Below, piece by piece: positions 52,120-58,631 of a stretch of 64,000 nucleotides of DNA; the first letter of the stretch is position 1; each line of letters begins with the position of its first letter. This stretch comes from Panacibacter ginsenosidivorans. Its GTDB lineage: Bacteria; Bacteroidota; Bacteroidia; Chitinophagales; Chitinophagaceae. The stretch is taken from contig NZ_CP042435.1 of NCBI RefSeq assembly GCF_007971225.1, forward strand, positions 5,335,501-5,399,500, in the 5' to 3' direction. Made by a program: the position numbers and the translations under genes. Under the pieces are notes generated by a model, which had not been told where the DNA came from, did not search any database, and saw only the letters and a list, made by a program, of their open reading frames with translations.

Positions 52120-52497
52120 ATGGCAGACTTAAAAGCATTTGCTGAACAACTGGTAGGCTTAACTGTTAAAGAAGTTAACGAGTTAGCTAAAATTTTGAAA
52201 GAAGAATACGGTATTGAACCTGCTGCTGCAGCTGTAGCTGTTGCTGCTGGTCCTGCTGCTGCTGGTCCTGCTGCTGCAGAAGAAAAAACTGCTTTCGACG
52301 TAGTATTGAAAGCTGCTGGTCCTAACAAACTGAACGTTGTTAAGATTGTTAAAGAATTAACTGGCTTAGGCTTGAAAGAAGCTAAAGACTTAGTTGATGG
52401 TGCTCCAAAACCAGTTAAAGAAGGCGTTTCTAAAGCAGAAGCTGCTGATCTTGAAGCTAAGCTGAAAGAAGCTGGTGCTGAAGTAGAAGTAAAATAA
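52120..52497 (+). CDS. rplL: 50S ribosomal protein L7/L12
   Basis: The 125-residue stalk protein has the N-terminal dimer domain ([20 protein letters not shown]), an Ala-rich hinge, and the C-terminal factor-binding domain ([20 protein letters not shown] and [15 protein letters not shown]). The hinge includes a perfect 15-bp tandem duplication (GCTGGTCCTGCTGCT at 52246-52260 and 52261-52275), giving AGPAA twice. A strong terminator follows at 52522, so the operon ends here; rpoB and rpoC, which normally follow, are absent. Confidence 0.98.
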   Translation: MADLKAFAEQLVGLTVKEVNELAKILKEEYGIEPAAAAVAVAAGPAAAGPAAAEEKTAFDVVLKAAGPNKLNVVKIVKELTGLGLKEAKDLVDGAPKPVKEGVSKAEAADLEAKLKEAGAEVEVK

Positions 52498-52521
52498 TTA
52501 CACACTACTTATCATAAAAAG

Positions 52522-52549
52522 CCTCATCGTTTACGGTGAGGTTTTTTTA
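52522..52549 (+). terminator. Intrinsic terminator of the ribosomal protein operon
   Basis: The stem CCTCATCG / CGGTGAGG (one G-U pair) with a 4-nt loop is followed by seven T. It lies 24 bases past the rplL stop codon and cleanly closes the operon. Confidence 0.95.
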
Positions 52550-52606
52550 TTTATGTACTTAGCTGCAGAATATGCATTAAGCTTTACTTGCGTCGCACAC
52601 TTGTAC
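52550..52606. repeat. Interspersed element, left arm only (locus 26)
   Basis: The arm starts straight after the rplL terminator (TTTATGTACTTAGCTGC) and ends with the CGC-type core at 52587-52606 (CTTGCGTCGCACACTTGTAC). It stands outside the operon's own terminator. Confidence 0.9.
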
Positions 52607-52698
52607 CGCAGAATACAAGTGTGGTTTTTATTTATGATACTTCTGTTCATACTAACTATTAAAAAATATCATCAACTTTACCTTAATAATATTTGAAG

Positions 52699-53907
52699 AT
52701 GGTAACAGTTGAACAGGCAGAAAAAATCGTTCTGGCACAAATTAAAGACTACGGAACTGAGCAAATGTATTTTGAGAACGCATTAGGTCGTGTGCTGGCA
52801 GAAGATGTAAAAGCAGATCGTGATCTGCCACCTTATGATCGCGTAACTATGGATGGCATCGCTATACAATTCGAATCATTTGAAAAAGGAAATTATTCAT
52901 TTAAAATAATCGGAACACAAGCCGCTGGCGATACACCTATTGAAATAACAAACTTTGATGAATGCGTTGAAATAATGACTGGCGCTGCTTTGCCGTCAAC
53001 GACAGATACCGTAATCAGATATGAAGACCTTAATATAAAAGATGGCATAGCAACGGTAACCATAAATACAGTTACAAAAAATCAAAGCATACATTTTAGA
53101 GGTAGAGATAAAAAGCAGAATGAAGTTGTTGTAAAAGCAAACCAGGTTGTTTCTCCTGTAATTATTCAAATGACAGCGGCTGTTGGTAAAGATAAATTGC
53201 TTGTAAAAAAGTTACCAAAAGTCGTTATCATTTCTTCCGGTGATGAGTTGATTAAGGTAAATGAAACACCAACGCCGTATCAAATAAGAAAATCAAACAA
53301 CTATACTATAAAAGCTGCATTGCAACAATACAGGATCAATGCAGAAATGATCCATATTCCTGATGATGCAGAGATAACAAGAAAAGAAATAGAAAAATGT
53401 TTACAGCAATATGATGTGATCATATTAAGTGGCGGCGTCTCAGAAGGTAAGTTTGATTACATACCAAAGGCGTTGGAAACATGTGGCGTTGAGAAACTAT
53501 TTCATAAAGTGCAACAAAGACCAGGAAAGCCTTTTTGGTTTGGTAAACATAATAATGGCGTATTGGTTTATGCATTTCCGGGAAATCCTGTTTCTACATT
53601 CATGTGCCTGCATCGTTACTTTTTACTTTGGTTAGAACAATCCTTGAATATTGTAAAAGAGCCAATGTATGCCCAATTGAATAAAGATTTTGTTTTCAAT
53701 CCCGCACTTCAATATTTTTTGCAGGTGCAGTTAACTATAAACAATAACGGAACATTACTTGCAACACCTGTTGAAGGAAATGGCTCAGGAGATTTTGCAA
53801 ATTTGCTGGGGACAGATGCATTTATGGAACTTCCGTTAGAACAGAATAAATTTACAAAAGGAGAAGTGTATAGAATATGGCAATTTTCATTGGCAAGTAA
53901 ATGGTAA
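52699..53907 (+). CDS. moeA: Molybdopterin molybdotransferase
   Basis: The 402-residue protein inserts molybdate into adenylated molybdopterin. It has the MoeA landmarks ALGRVLAEDVKADRDLPPYDRVTMDG (in pieces), AGDTP, IMTGAALP, VVIISSGDELI, ILSGGVSEGKFDY and FAFPGNPVS-like YAFPGNPVSTF. Six bases upstream lies an in-frame TTG, but ATG at 52699 is the better start. It begins a molybdenum cofactor operon and is followed 83 bases later by moaC, with a right repeat arm in between. Confidence 0.96.
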   Translation: MVTVEQAEKIVLAQIKDYGTEQMYFENALGRVLAEDVKADRDLPPYDRVTMDGIAIQFESFEKGNYSFKIIGTQAAGDTPIEITNFDECVEIMTGAALPSTTDTVIRYEDLNIKDGIATVTINTVTKNQSIHFRGRDKKQNEVVVKANQVVSPVIIQMTAAVGKDKLLVKKLPKVVIISSGDELIKVNETPTPYQIRKSNNYTIKAALQQYRINAEMIHIPDDAEITRKEIEKCLQQYDVIILSGGVSEGKFDYIPKALETCGVEKLFHKVQQRPGKPFWFGKHNNGVLVYAFPGNPVSTFMCLHRYFLLWLEQSLNIVKEPMYAQLNKDFVFNPALQYFLQVQLTINNNGTLLATPVEGNGSGDFANLLGTDAFMELPLEQNKFTKGEVYRIWQFSLASKW

Positions 53908-53927
53908 TTGCTGAATATAGAATTGAA

Positions 53928-53985
53928 CGCACAAGTGAGTGACGCAACAAAAGCTTAATAGTAGCAATACAACTAAGTACAAAAT
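53928..53985. repeat. Interspersed element, right arm only, intermediate type (locus 27)
   Basis: The core at 53929-53948 reads GCACAAGTGAGTGACGCAAC, combining the GTGAG of the CAC type with the CGC of the other. It lies within an operon, between moeA and moaC, ending five bases before the moaC ATG. Confidence 0.88.
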
Positions 53986-53989
53986 AATC

Positions 53990-54466
53990 ATGAACGATTT
54001 TACGCATATAGATGACCAGGGAAAAGTGAAGATGGTTGATGTTAGCGAAAAGAAAATTTCTTACCGCGTTGCCAAAGCAAGAAGCATTGTGCATTTGCCT
54101 GATGCTGTACTTGCGAAGATTAGCGATGGTGATATTCAAACAAAGAAAGGCTCGGTGTTTCAAACAGCGATCATTGCAGGTATCATGGCTGCGAAGAAAA
54201 CGGGAGAATTGATTCCGTTATGTCATCCGTTGGGTTTGGAAAATTGTGATATAACGATTCAACTGAATGATGAAAATGAGTTGGTGATTGATTGTACAAC
54301 AAGTATTACTGCGAAGACCGGCGTTGAAATGGAAGCGCTAATGGGTGCATCAGTTGCAGCATTAACGGTGTATGATATGTGTAAAGCATTGAGTCACGAG
54401 ATTGTGATAAAAGAAACGAAGTTGATGGAAAAAACAGGAGGTAAAAATGATTTCAAAAGATCATAA
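53990..54466 (+). CDS. moaC: Cyclic pyranopterin monophosphate synthase accessory protein MoaC
   Basis: The 158-residue protein has MoaC hallmarks: FTHIDDQGKVKMVDVSEKK at the start, IAGIMAAKKTGELIPLCHPLGL, and AKTGVEMEALMGASVAALTVYDMCKAL. It converts the MoaA product to cyclic pyranopterin monophosphate, the first stable cofactor intermediate. An open frame begins at GTG 53939 inside the repeat arm, but ATG at 53990 is the family start. It overlaps the next gene by 20 bases. MoaA, its upstream partner, is not seen nearby. Confidence 0.96.
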   Translation: MNDFTHIDDQGKVKMVDVSEKKISYRVAKARSIVHLPDAVLAKISDGDIQTKKGSVFQTAIIAGIMAAKKTGELIPLCHPLGLENCDITIQLNDENELVIDCTTSITAKTGVEMEALMGASVAALTVYDMCKALSHEIVIKETKLMEKTGGKNDFKRS

Positions 54467-55601
54467 AAAACACAGCGACATTGCAAGACCATCATTGGGG
54501 AATTTTGGTCGCAATGAGTTTGCCATTGTTGGAACAACATGCGATAATGTGAAAGCCTTATCTGCAGCGGTTATCAAGGCATTGTCTTCAAAATATAAAT
54601 GTGCTTATATAGATGCGGATCATAAAGATAAAAATGCAACTGTGCAAACACAGGAAGCGTTTATTGAATTCACAGATAAAATTTCTTACAAAGAATTTCG
54701 CTATACAAAAGATGCAGATAAATTTCAGTATCATCAATTTTTTAATGAAATTGATTTGATTCTTGTGAATGGCAATCACAATGAAGCTTCAAAACAAATT
54801 ATTGTTATTGATAAAGTAAAAGAAGCTTCGTTATTAAAAAGAGCTTCGCAGTTAAGCAATGTACAGCTGATTCTATTACATGATAATGCAGATGGGATTT
54901 TTGATTTTATAAAAGAAGCTGTTCCAAACTGGCAACAATTACCAATTCTTGCATTACGTGAAGAAAATAACATTGTTGAGTTTCTTGAAAAACAATTAGG
55001 AAAAAGTATTCCTGTCTTAAATGGCTTGGTATTAGCCGGTGGCAAAAGTGTAAGAATGGGTTTTGATAAAACGGTGATTGAATGGCATGGAAAAGATCAA
55101 CGCAGTTATATGGCTGATACATTGAAAGAAATTTGCGACGATGTTTTTATATCCTGCAGAAGCGAGCAGCGGGATGAAATAAAAAATTACAAAACCATTC
55201 CTGATACATTTACAGGCCTTGGACCTTACGGTGCAATACTTTCTGCATTCCGCGAAAACCCTGATGCAGCCTGGTTTGTAGCAGCAAGCGATCTTCCTTT
55301 GATTGATAATGAAACATTGGTTTATTTAATTCAGCACAGAGATAATTCAAAGGTTGCAACAACTTTTGAAAGTCCACATGATGGTTTTCCTGAACCGCTG
55401 ATTACCATATGGGAACCAAAAGCATATCCTATCTTACTTTCTTTTTTAGCACAAGGTTATTCATGCCCAAGAAAAGTGTTGCGTAATAATGATGTGCACA
55501 TTATTAAAGCTTTACATCCTGAGAAATTGATGAATGTAAACACAGAAGCAGAACTTGTTGAAGCAAAGACTTTATTGGGAAATAAAACTGCACTTGCATA
55601 A
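54447..55601 (+). CDS. mobA: MobA-like molybdenum cofactor guanylyltransferase with extra N-terminal domain
   Basis: The C-terminal part of this 384-residue protein (from about residue 192) is a MobA-type nucleotidyltransferase: VLNGLVLAGGKSVRMGFDK with the GTP-binding LAGGxSxRMG, then FTGLGPYGAILSAF, and WFVAASDLPLID. It attaches GMP to molybdopterin. The first 190 residues form a separate alpha/beta domain (FAIVGTTCDNVKALSAAVIKAL) that looks like a degenerate MobB-type NTPase; its Walker A is not intact. The gene overlaps moaC by 20 bases and its TAA shares one base with the next ATG, so translation is probably coupled. Confidence 0.87.
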   Translation: MISKDHKKHSDIARPSLGNFGRNEFAIVGTTCDNVKALSAAVIKALSSKYKCAYIDADHKDKNATVQTQEAFIEFTDKISYKEFRYTKDADKFQYHQFFNEIDLILVNGNHNEASKQIIVIDKVKEASLLKRASQLSNVQLILLHDNADGIFDFIKEAVPNWQQLPILALREENNIVEFLEKQLGKSIPVLNGLVLAGGKSVRMGFDKTVIEWHGKDQRSYMADTLKEICDDVFISCRSEQRDEIKNYKTIPDTFTGLGPYGAILSAFRENPDAAWFVAASDLPLIDNETLVYLIQHRDNSKVATTFESPHDGFPEPLITIWEPKAYPILLSFLAQGYSCPRKVLRNNDVHIIKALHPEKLMNVNTEAELVEAKTLLGNKTALA

Positions 55602-56662
55602 TGAACGCAGAACTTTTAAGATATAGTTGCCAAATAAACCTGCCAGGTTTTGACGAAGCTGCTCAACAAAAATTAAAAGATGCAAGAGTGTTGGTTGTAG
55701 GCGCCGGTGGTTTGGGTTGTCCGTCTGCGCAATACCTTGCTGCTGCCGGCATTGGTAATCTTACTATAGCAGATGATGACGTTGTTTCAATCGGCAATCT
55801 TCACAGACAAATTTTATATACACCACAGGAAGTTGGTTTAAAAAAAGCTGTGCTTGCAACACAAAAATTACAACAGCAAAATCCACAAATAAAGATCACC
55901 GCACTTGATAAAAGGATCAATTCAGAAAATGCATTCGATATACTTCGCGACTTTGATATAATTCTTGACGGCACTGATAATTTCGATACACGTTATTTAT
56001 TGAATGATGCATGCGTGATGTTGAATAAACCATTAGTGTATGGTGCTATCTATCAGTATGAAGGACAAGTAGCAGTTTGGAATGCATTAAATAACGACGG
56101 AACACGAACACCGCATTACCGTGATGTGTTTCCAGAAGTTGATGCGGCACAAATTCCAAATTGCGCAGAAGGTGGGGTAATTCCGACGCTGGCGGGCATT
56201 ATAGGCTGTATGCAGGCGAATGAAGCAATCAAATTTATTACAGGTATTGGTGAAATATTGGCGGGAAAAATTATAATGTTTGATGCGCAAACAATGCAAA
56301 GCCGTGTTATAAAAATTGGCAATGTTAGTAAAGTAAACATTCAGCAAATTAATAAAACAGTAACTGTTCCAATTATCTCGATCAATGATCTTAAAGAAAC
56401 GCTTGAAAAAAATATCTATGAATTGATAGATGTACGCACAATTGAAGAAAGAAATAATTTCAACATTGGCGGCACACATATTCCAGTTACTTCTTTGGAA
56501 AATCAACTTCATTCACTCGATACAACTAAGCCAATTATTTTTTACTGTGCATCTGGTAAGCGAAGTGCAGAAGCTGTAAAAATGTTTAGGAAAATTCATC
56601 CTTCAACCGAAGTATATTCTTTGGAAGGAGGTATGAAAGCATGGATGGAAGCACTTTATTAA
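55601..56662 (+). CDS. moeB: MoeB/ThiF adenylyltransferase with C-terminal rhodanese domain
   Basis: The 353-residue protein has an E1-like adenylation domain: VLVVGAGGLGCPSAQYLAAA for nucleotide binding, then DGTDNFDTRYLLND, and GAIYQYEGQVAVW. The rhodanese domain at the C-terminus (from about residue 265) ends IIFYCASGKRSAEAV with the active Cys. It activates the MoaD C-terminus for sulphur transfer, and the rhodanese part may supply the sulphur. MoaD and MoaE are not in this operon, so its carrier partner is elsewhere. It closes the operon; a left repeat arm follows within 15 bases. Confidence 0.94.
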   Translation: MNAELLRYSCQINLPGFDEAAQQKLKDARVLVVGAGGLGCPSAQYLAAAGIGNLTIADDDVVSIGNLHRQILYTPQEVGLKKAVLATQKLQQQNPQIKITALDKRINSENAFDILRDFDIILDGTDNFDTRYLLNDACVMLNKPLVYGAIYQYEGQVAVWNALNNDGTRTPHYRDVFPEVDAAQIPNCAEGGVIPTLAGIIGCMQANEAIKFITGIGEILAGKIIMFDAQTMQSRVIKIGNVSKVNIQQINKTVTVPIISINDLKETLEKNIYELIDVRTIEERNNFNIGGTHIPVTSLENQLHSLDTTKPIIFYCASGKRSAEAVKMFRKIHPSTEVYSLEGGMKAWMEALY

Positions 56663-56667
56663 ATCGT

Positions 56668-56727
56668 AAATATTTTTTTCCTAACTGTAGTTATACTATT
56701 AAGCATCGTTGCGTCGCACTCTTGTAC
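56668..56727. repeat. Interspersed element, left arm only (locus 28)
   Basis: The arm begins shortly after the moeB stop (TATTTTTTTCCTAACTGTAG) and ends in the CGC-type core at 56708-56727. It separates moeB from the convergent NUDIX gene. Confidence 0.88.
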
Positions 56728-56747
56728 TTCCTGAATATGCATCAACT

Positions 56748-57326
56748 TTAAACCAGGTTATTAAGTTTTGCATATTGTAATAACATTATAGTCTTGCCGT
56801 CTTTTATTTCGCCTTCTTCTATCATTTGCATTGCCTTGTCAAGTGATAGTTCCAATACTTCTATATCTTCCTGTTCATGGTCTATGCCTCCACCTCCATG
56901 CATTTTCATAGAATCTTCATATTCTGCAACAAAAAAATAAAGTATTTCTGTAACAGAACCTGGCGACATATAAGCTTCAAATATTTTTCTTACCTGAGAT
57001 ATTTTATAACCTGTTTCTTCTTCAGTCTCCCGGCGAATGCAATCTTCGGGATTGTCTTTATCCAGCAGGCCTGCACAGGCTTCAATCAGCATTCCTGTTT
57101 CGTTCCCATTTATAAAACTTGGTAAACGGAATTGTCTCGTAAGAATAACTTTTTTATGCTCTTTATTATACAGAAGTATTGTAGCACCGTTTCCTCTATC
57201 ATAGGCCTCCCGGCTTTGTGTTTGCCAGGTACCATTATTTTTAAAATAGTCGTAAGTTATTTTTCGTAATGTGTACCAATTGTCTGAAAGTATTTCTGTC
57301 TTTTTAATTTTTATTCTTTCATTCAT
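56748..57326 (-). CDS. nudK: NUDIX hydrolase (GDP-mannose pyrophosphatase NudK type)
   Basis: The 192-residue protein has the NUDIX box as GLLDKDNPEDCIRRETEEETGY, here split for space, with the catalytic REtxEE core (RRETEEE). The segment EAYDRGNGATILLYNKEHKK is typical of NudK. The family hydrolyses GDP-mannose and related nucleotide sugars. An upstream in-frame ATG at 57386 adds 20 residues without conservation; ATG at 57326 (MNERIKIKKTEIL) is preferred. It is divergent from the small exported Lys-rich protein. Confidence 0.88.
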   Translation of the reverse strand: MNERIKIKKTEILSDNWYTLRKITYDYFKNNGTWQTQSREAYDRGNGATILLYNKEHKKVILTRQFRLPSFINGNETGMLIEACAGLLDKDNPEDCIRRETEEETGYKISQVRKIFEAYMSPGSVTEILYFFVAEYEDSMKMHGGGGIDHEQEDIEVLELSLDKAMQMIEEGEIKDGKTIMLLQYAKLNNLV

Positions 57327-57521
57327 TGGTGCGTATTTATCAGGTGATCGAAGCGGCATTGAACAGAAACTAATATTTGAATGCATAAATATAACAGTAC
57401 TTATAATTGCTTTTACTAAATGAATAGTAATGCTATTAAAAAGTTAAAGACTGTTTTCTTTTTTTTATTGAATAAACCGGCACGATTAAAATATATCAGT
57501 AGATGTATAAAATTTAAAACA

Positions 57522-57851
57522 ATGAAAAAGTCAATCTTAATTTTAGCATGCGCTGTCTTATTTGGCACTTCTGCAACTTTCGCATCCCCCCTTCACAAAC
57601 AGGGAGTAAAGAAACAAACAAAAGAACAGGTGGCAGACCACAAGGATAAACATAAGGACACTAAAGAGCTTAAAAATGATAAGTCTCAGCTTAAGACAGA
57701 TAAGAAAGCCAACGCTTCAGCAAAGACTATGAAAAAAGATACAAAGAATGTGGTGAAAGATAAGAAAGCAGTGAGCCAGGATAAAAAAGAAATAAAAAAA
57801 GACAATCAAAAAGACAAAAAAGCAGTTGAAAAGAAAACAGCTAACCAATAA
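57522..57851 (+). CDS. Lys-rich exported protein
   Basis: The 109-residue product has a signal peptide (MKKSILILACAVLFGTSATFA) and a mature part made almost wholly of Lys, Asp, Gln and Ala (for example TKELKNDKSQLKTDKKANAS, AVSQDKKEIKKDNQKDKK). It is predicted helical and highly charged, similar in style to small Lys-rich periplasmic proteins without assigned function. The frame is open to 57420, but the ATG at 57522 sets the signal peptide at the N-terminus. Codon use is biased by the Lys content, so coding status rests mainly on the clear signal sequence. Confidence 0.65.
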   Translation: MKKSILILACAVLFGTSATFASPLHKQGVKKQTKEQVADHKDKHKDTKELKNDKSQLKTDKKANASAKTMKKDTKNVVKDKKAVSQDKKEIKKDNQKDKKAVEKKTANQ

Positions 57852-57963
57852 TCAATAAAGAAAAAGATATTTTATCTTGATCTTATATAAAGCCCGGTAA
57901 TATTTTATTGCTGGGCTTTGTGTATTTTGTAGGAAGATATTGCATGCGGAATATTGATACAGG

Positions 57964-58020
57964 TGTACAAGAGTGCGACGCAAGTAAAGCATCACGCATA
58001 TTGTATTGCCTGGCCCCAAA
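57964..58020. repeat. Interspersed element, right arm only, CGC type (locus 29)
   Basis: The core at 57964-57983 is followed by TAAAGCATCACGCATATTG and GCCTGGCCCCAAAAATT. Its outer end touches the stop codon of the transglutaminase remnant. Confidence 0.9.
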
Positions 58021-58022
58021 AA

Positions 58023-58345
58023 TTAACTCACTCTTCTTACATTAACTGAGACCTGTAATTGATGAGGACCGCTGCTAAGTATTACGCCTTTGAGTGGTGT
58101 GACATCTGTATAATCTCTGCCCCAGCCAATTGTAATATGTTGCTCTGCCGGAATGATATTATTGGTAGGATCAAAATCTATCCAGCCGGTATTTGGAATA
58201 AAAATAGAGAATCAAGCATGCGATGCATCAACTCCTGCTAGCTTTTCTTTACCCTCAGGTGCAAGCGTTTCTATATAACCGCTTACATATCTTGCAGTTT
58301 TGGTAATATCTGTTTCAGGAATGAAGCTGACAGAATTATTAATGT
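58023..58345 (-). pseudogene. Transglutaminase-like protein, C-terminal remnant
   Basis: On the minus strand, codons from about 58345 down to a TAA at 58025-58023 give a C-terminal transglutaminase segment: ARYVSGYIETLAPEGKEKLA, then GVDASHA, a stop codon, and FSIFIPNTGWIDFDPTNN, PAEQHITIGWGRDYTDVTP. The family has HAW at the break, so the codon at 58214-58212 looks like TGG changed to TGA. The catalytic Cys region and everything upstream are missing. The remaining homology stops where repeat locus 30 begins. The gene is therefore broken twice: by truncation and by a nonsense change. Confidence 0.82.
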
Positions 58346-58565
58346 TTGTTTTGTGGAACAAACTGATGTGCAAATGGCATCGCTTCTTGTGTCACTCACT
58401 TGTACGTCCCGAACTAAATTCATCAGGTGAGAAGTGAAAGGTAAAAAGTCAACACATATATTCACTTTTCAATTTTGTCTTTTCACTTGTTGGTAAATGC
58501 AATGCAGTACAAGAGTGCGACGCAACAAAAGCTTCATAGCAGTTATACAGCCTGGCTCAAAATAA
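58345..58565. repeat. Interspersed inverted-repeat element in reversed orientation (locus 30)
   Basis: The left arm (outer end near TTTGTTTTGTGGAACAAAC, CAC-type core at 58386-58405) and the right arm (CGC-type core at 58507-58526, end GCCTGGCTCAAAATAAAAA) face each other. This is the only copy with the CAC-type arm on the left. The spacer holds GTGAGAAGTGAAAGGTAAAA and its near-inverse CAATTTTGTCTTTTCACTT. The left end borders the broken transglutaminase gene. Confidence 0.9.
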
Positions 58566-58579
58566 AAATATTTTCAAAA

Positions 58580-58612
58580 CAAAAAGGCCACCCAATAATG
58601 GATAGCCTTTTT
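58580..58612 (-). terminator. Intrinsic terminator after the protease gene
   Basis: AAAAAGGC / GCCTTTTTT pair with an inner two-mismatch extension and give a U-run on the minus strand, 20-50 bases beyond the protease stop codon. Confidence 0.6.
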
Positions 58613-58631
58613 TATGGTTCTCATGTGTGTT

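Noticed and set aside
52693-52698. TTG as the moeA start
   Set aside because: It adds only two residues; the ATG at 52699 gives the usual beginning.
53939-53989. GTG start for moaC inside the repeat arm
   Set aside because: The first 17 residues would be repeat-derived and unlike other MoaC proteins. The ATG at 53990 matches the family start.
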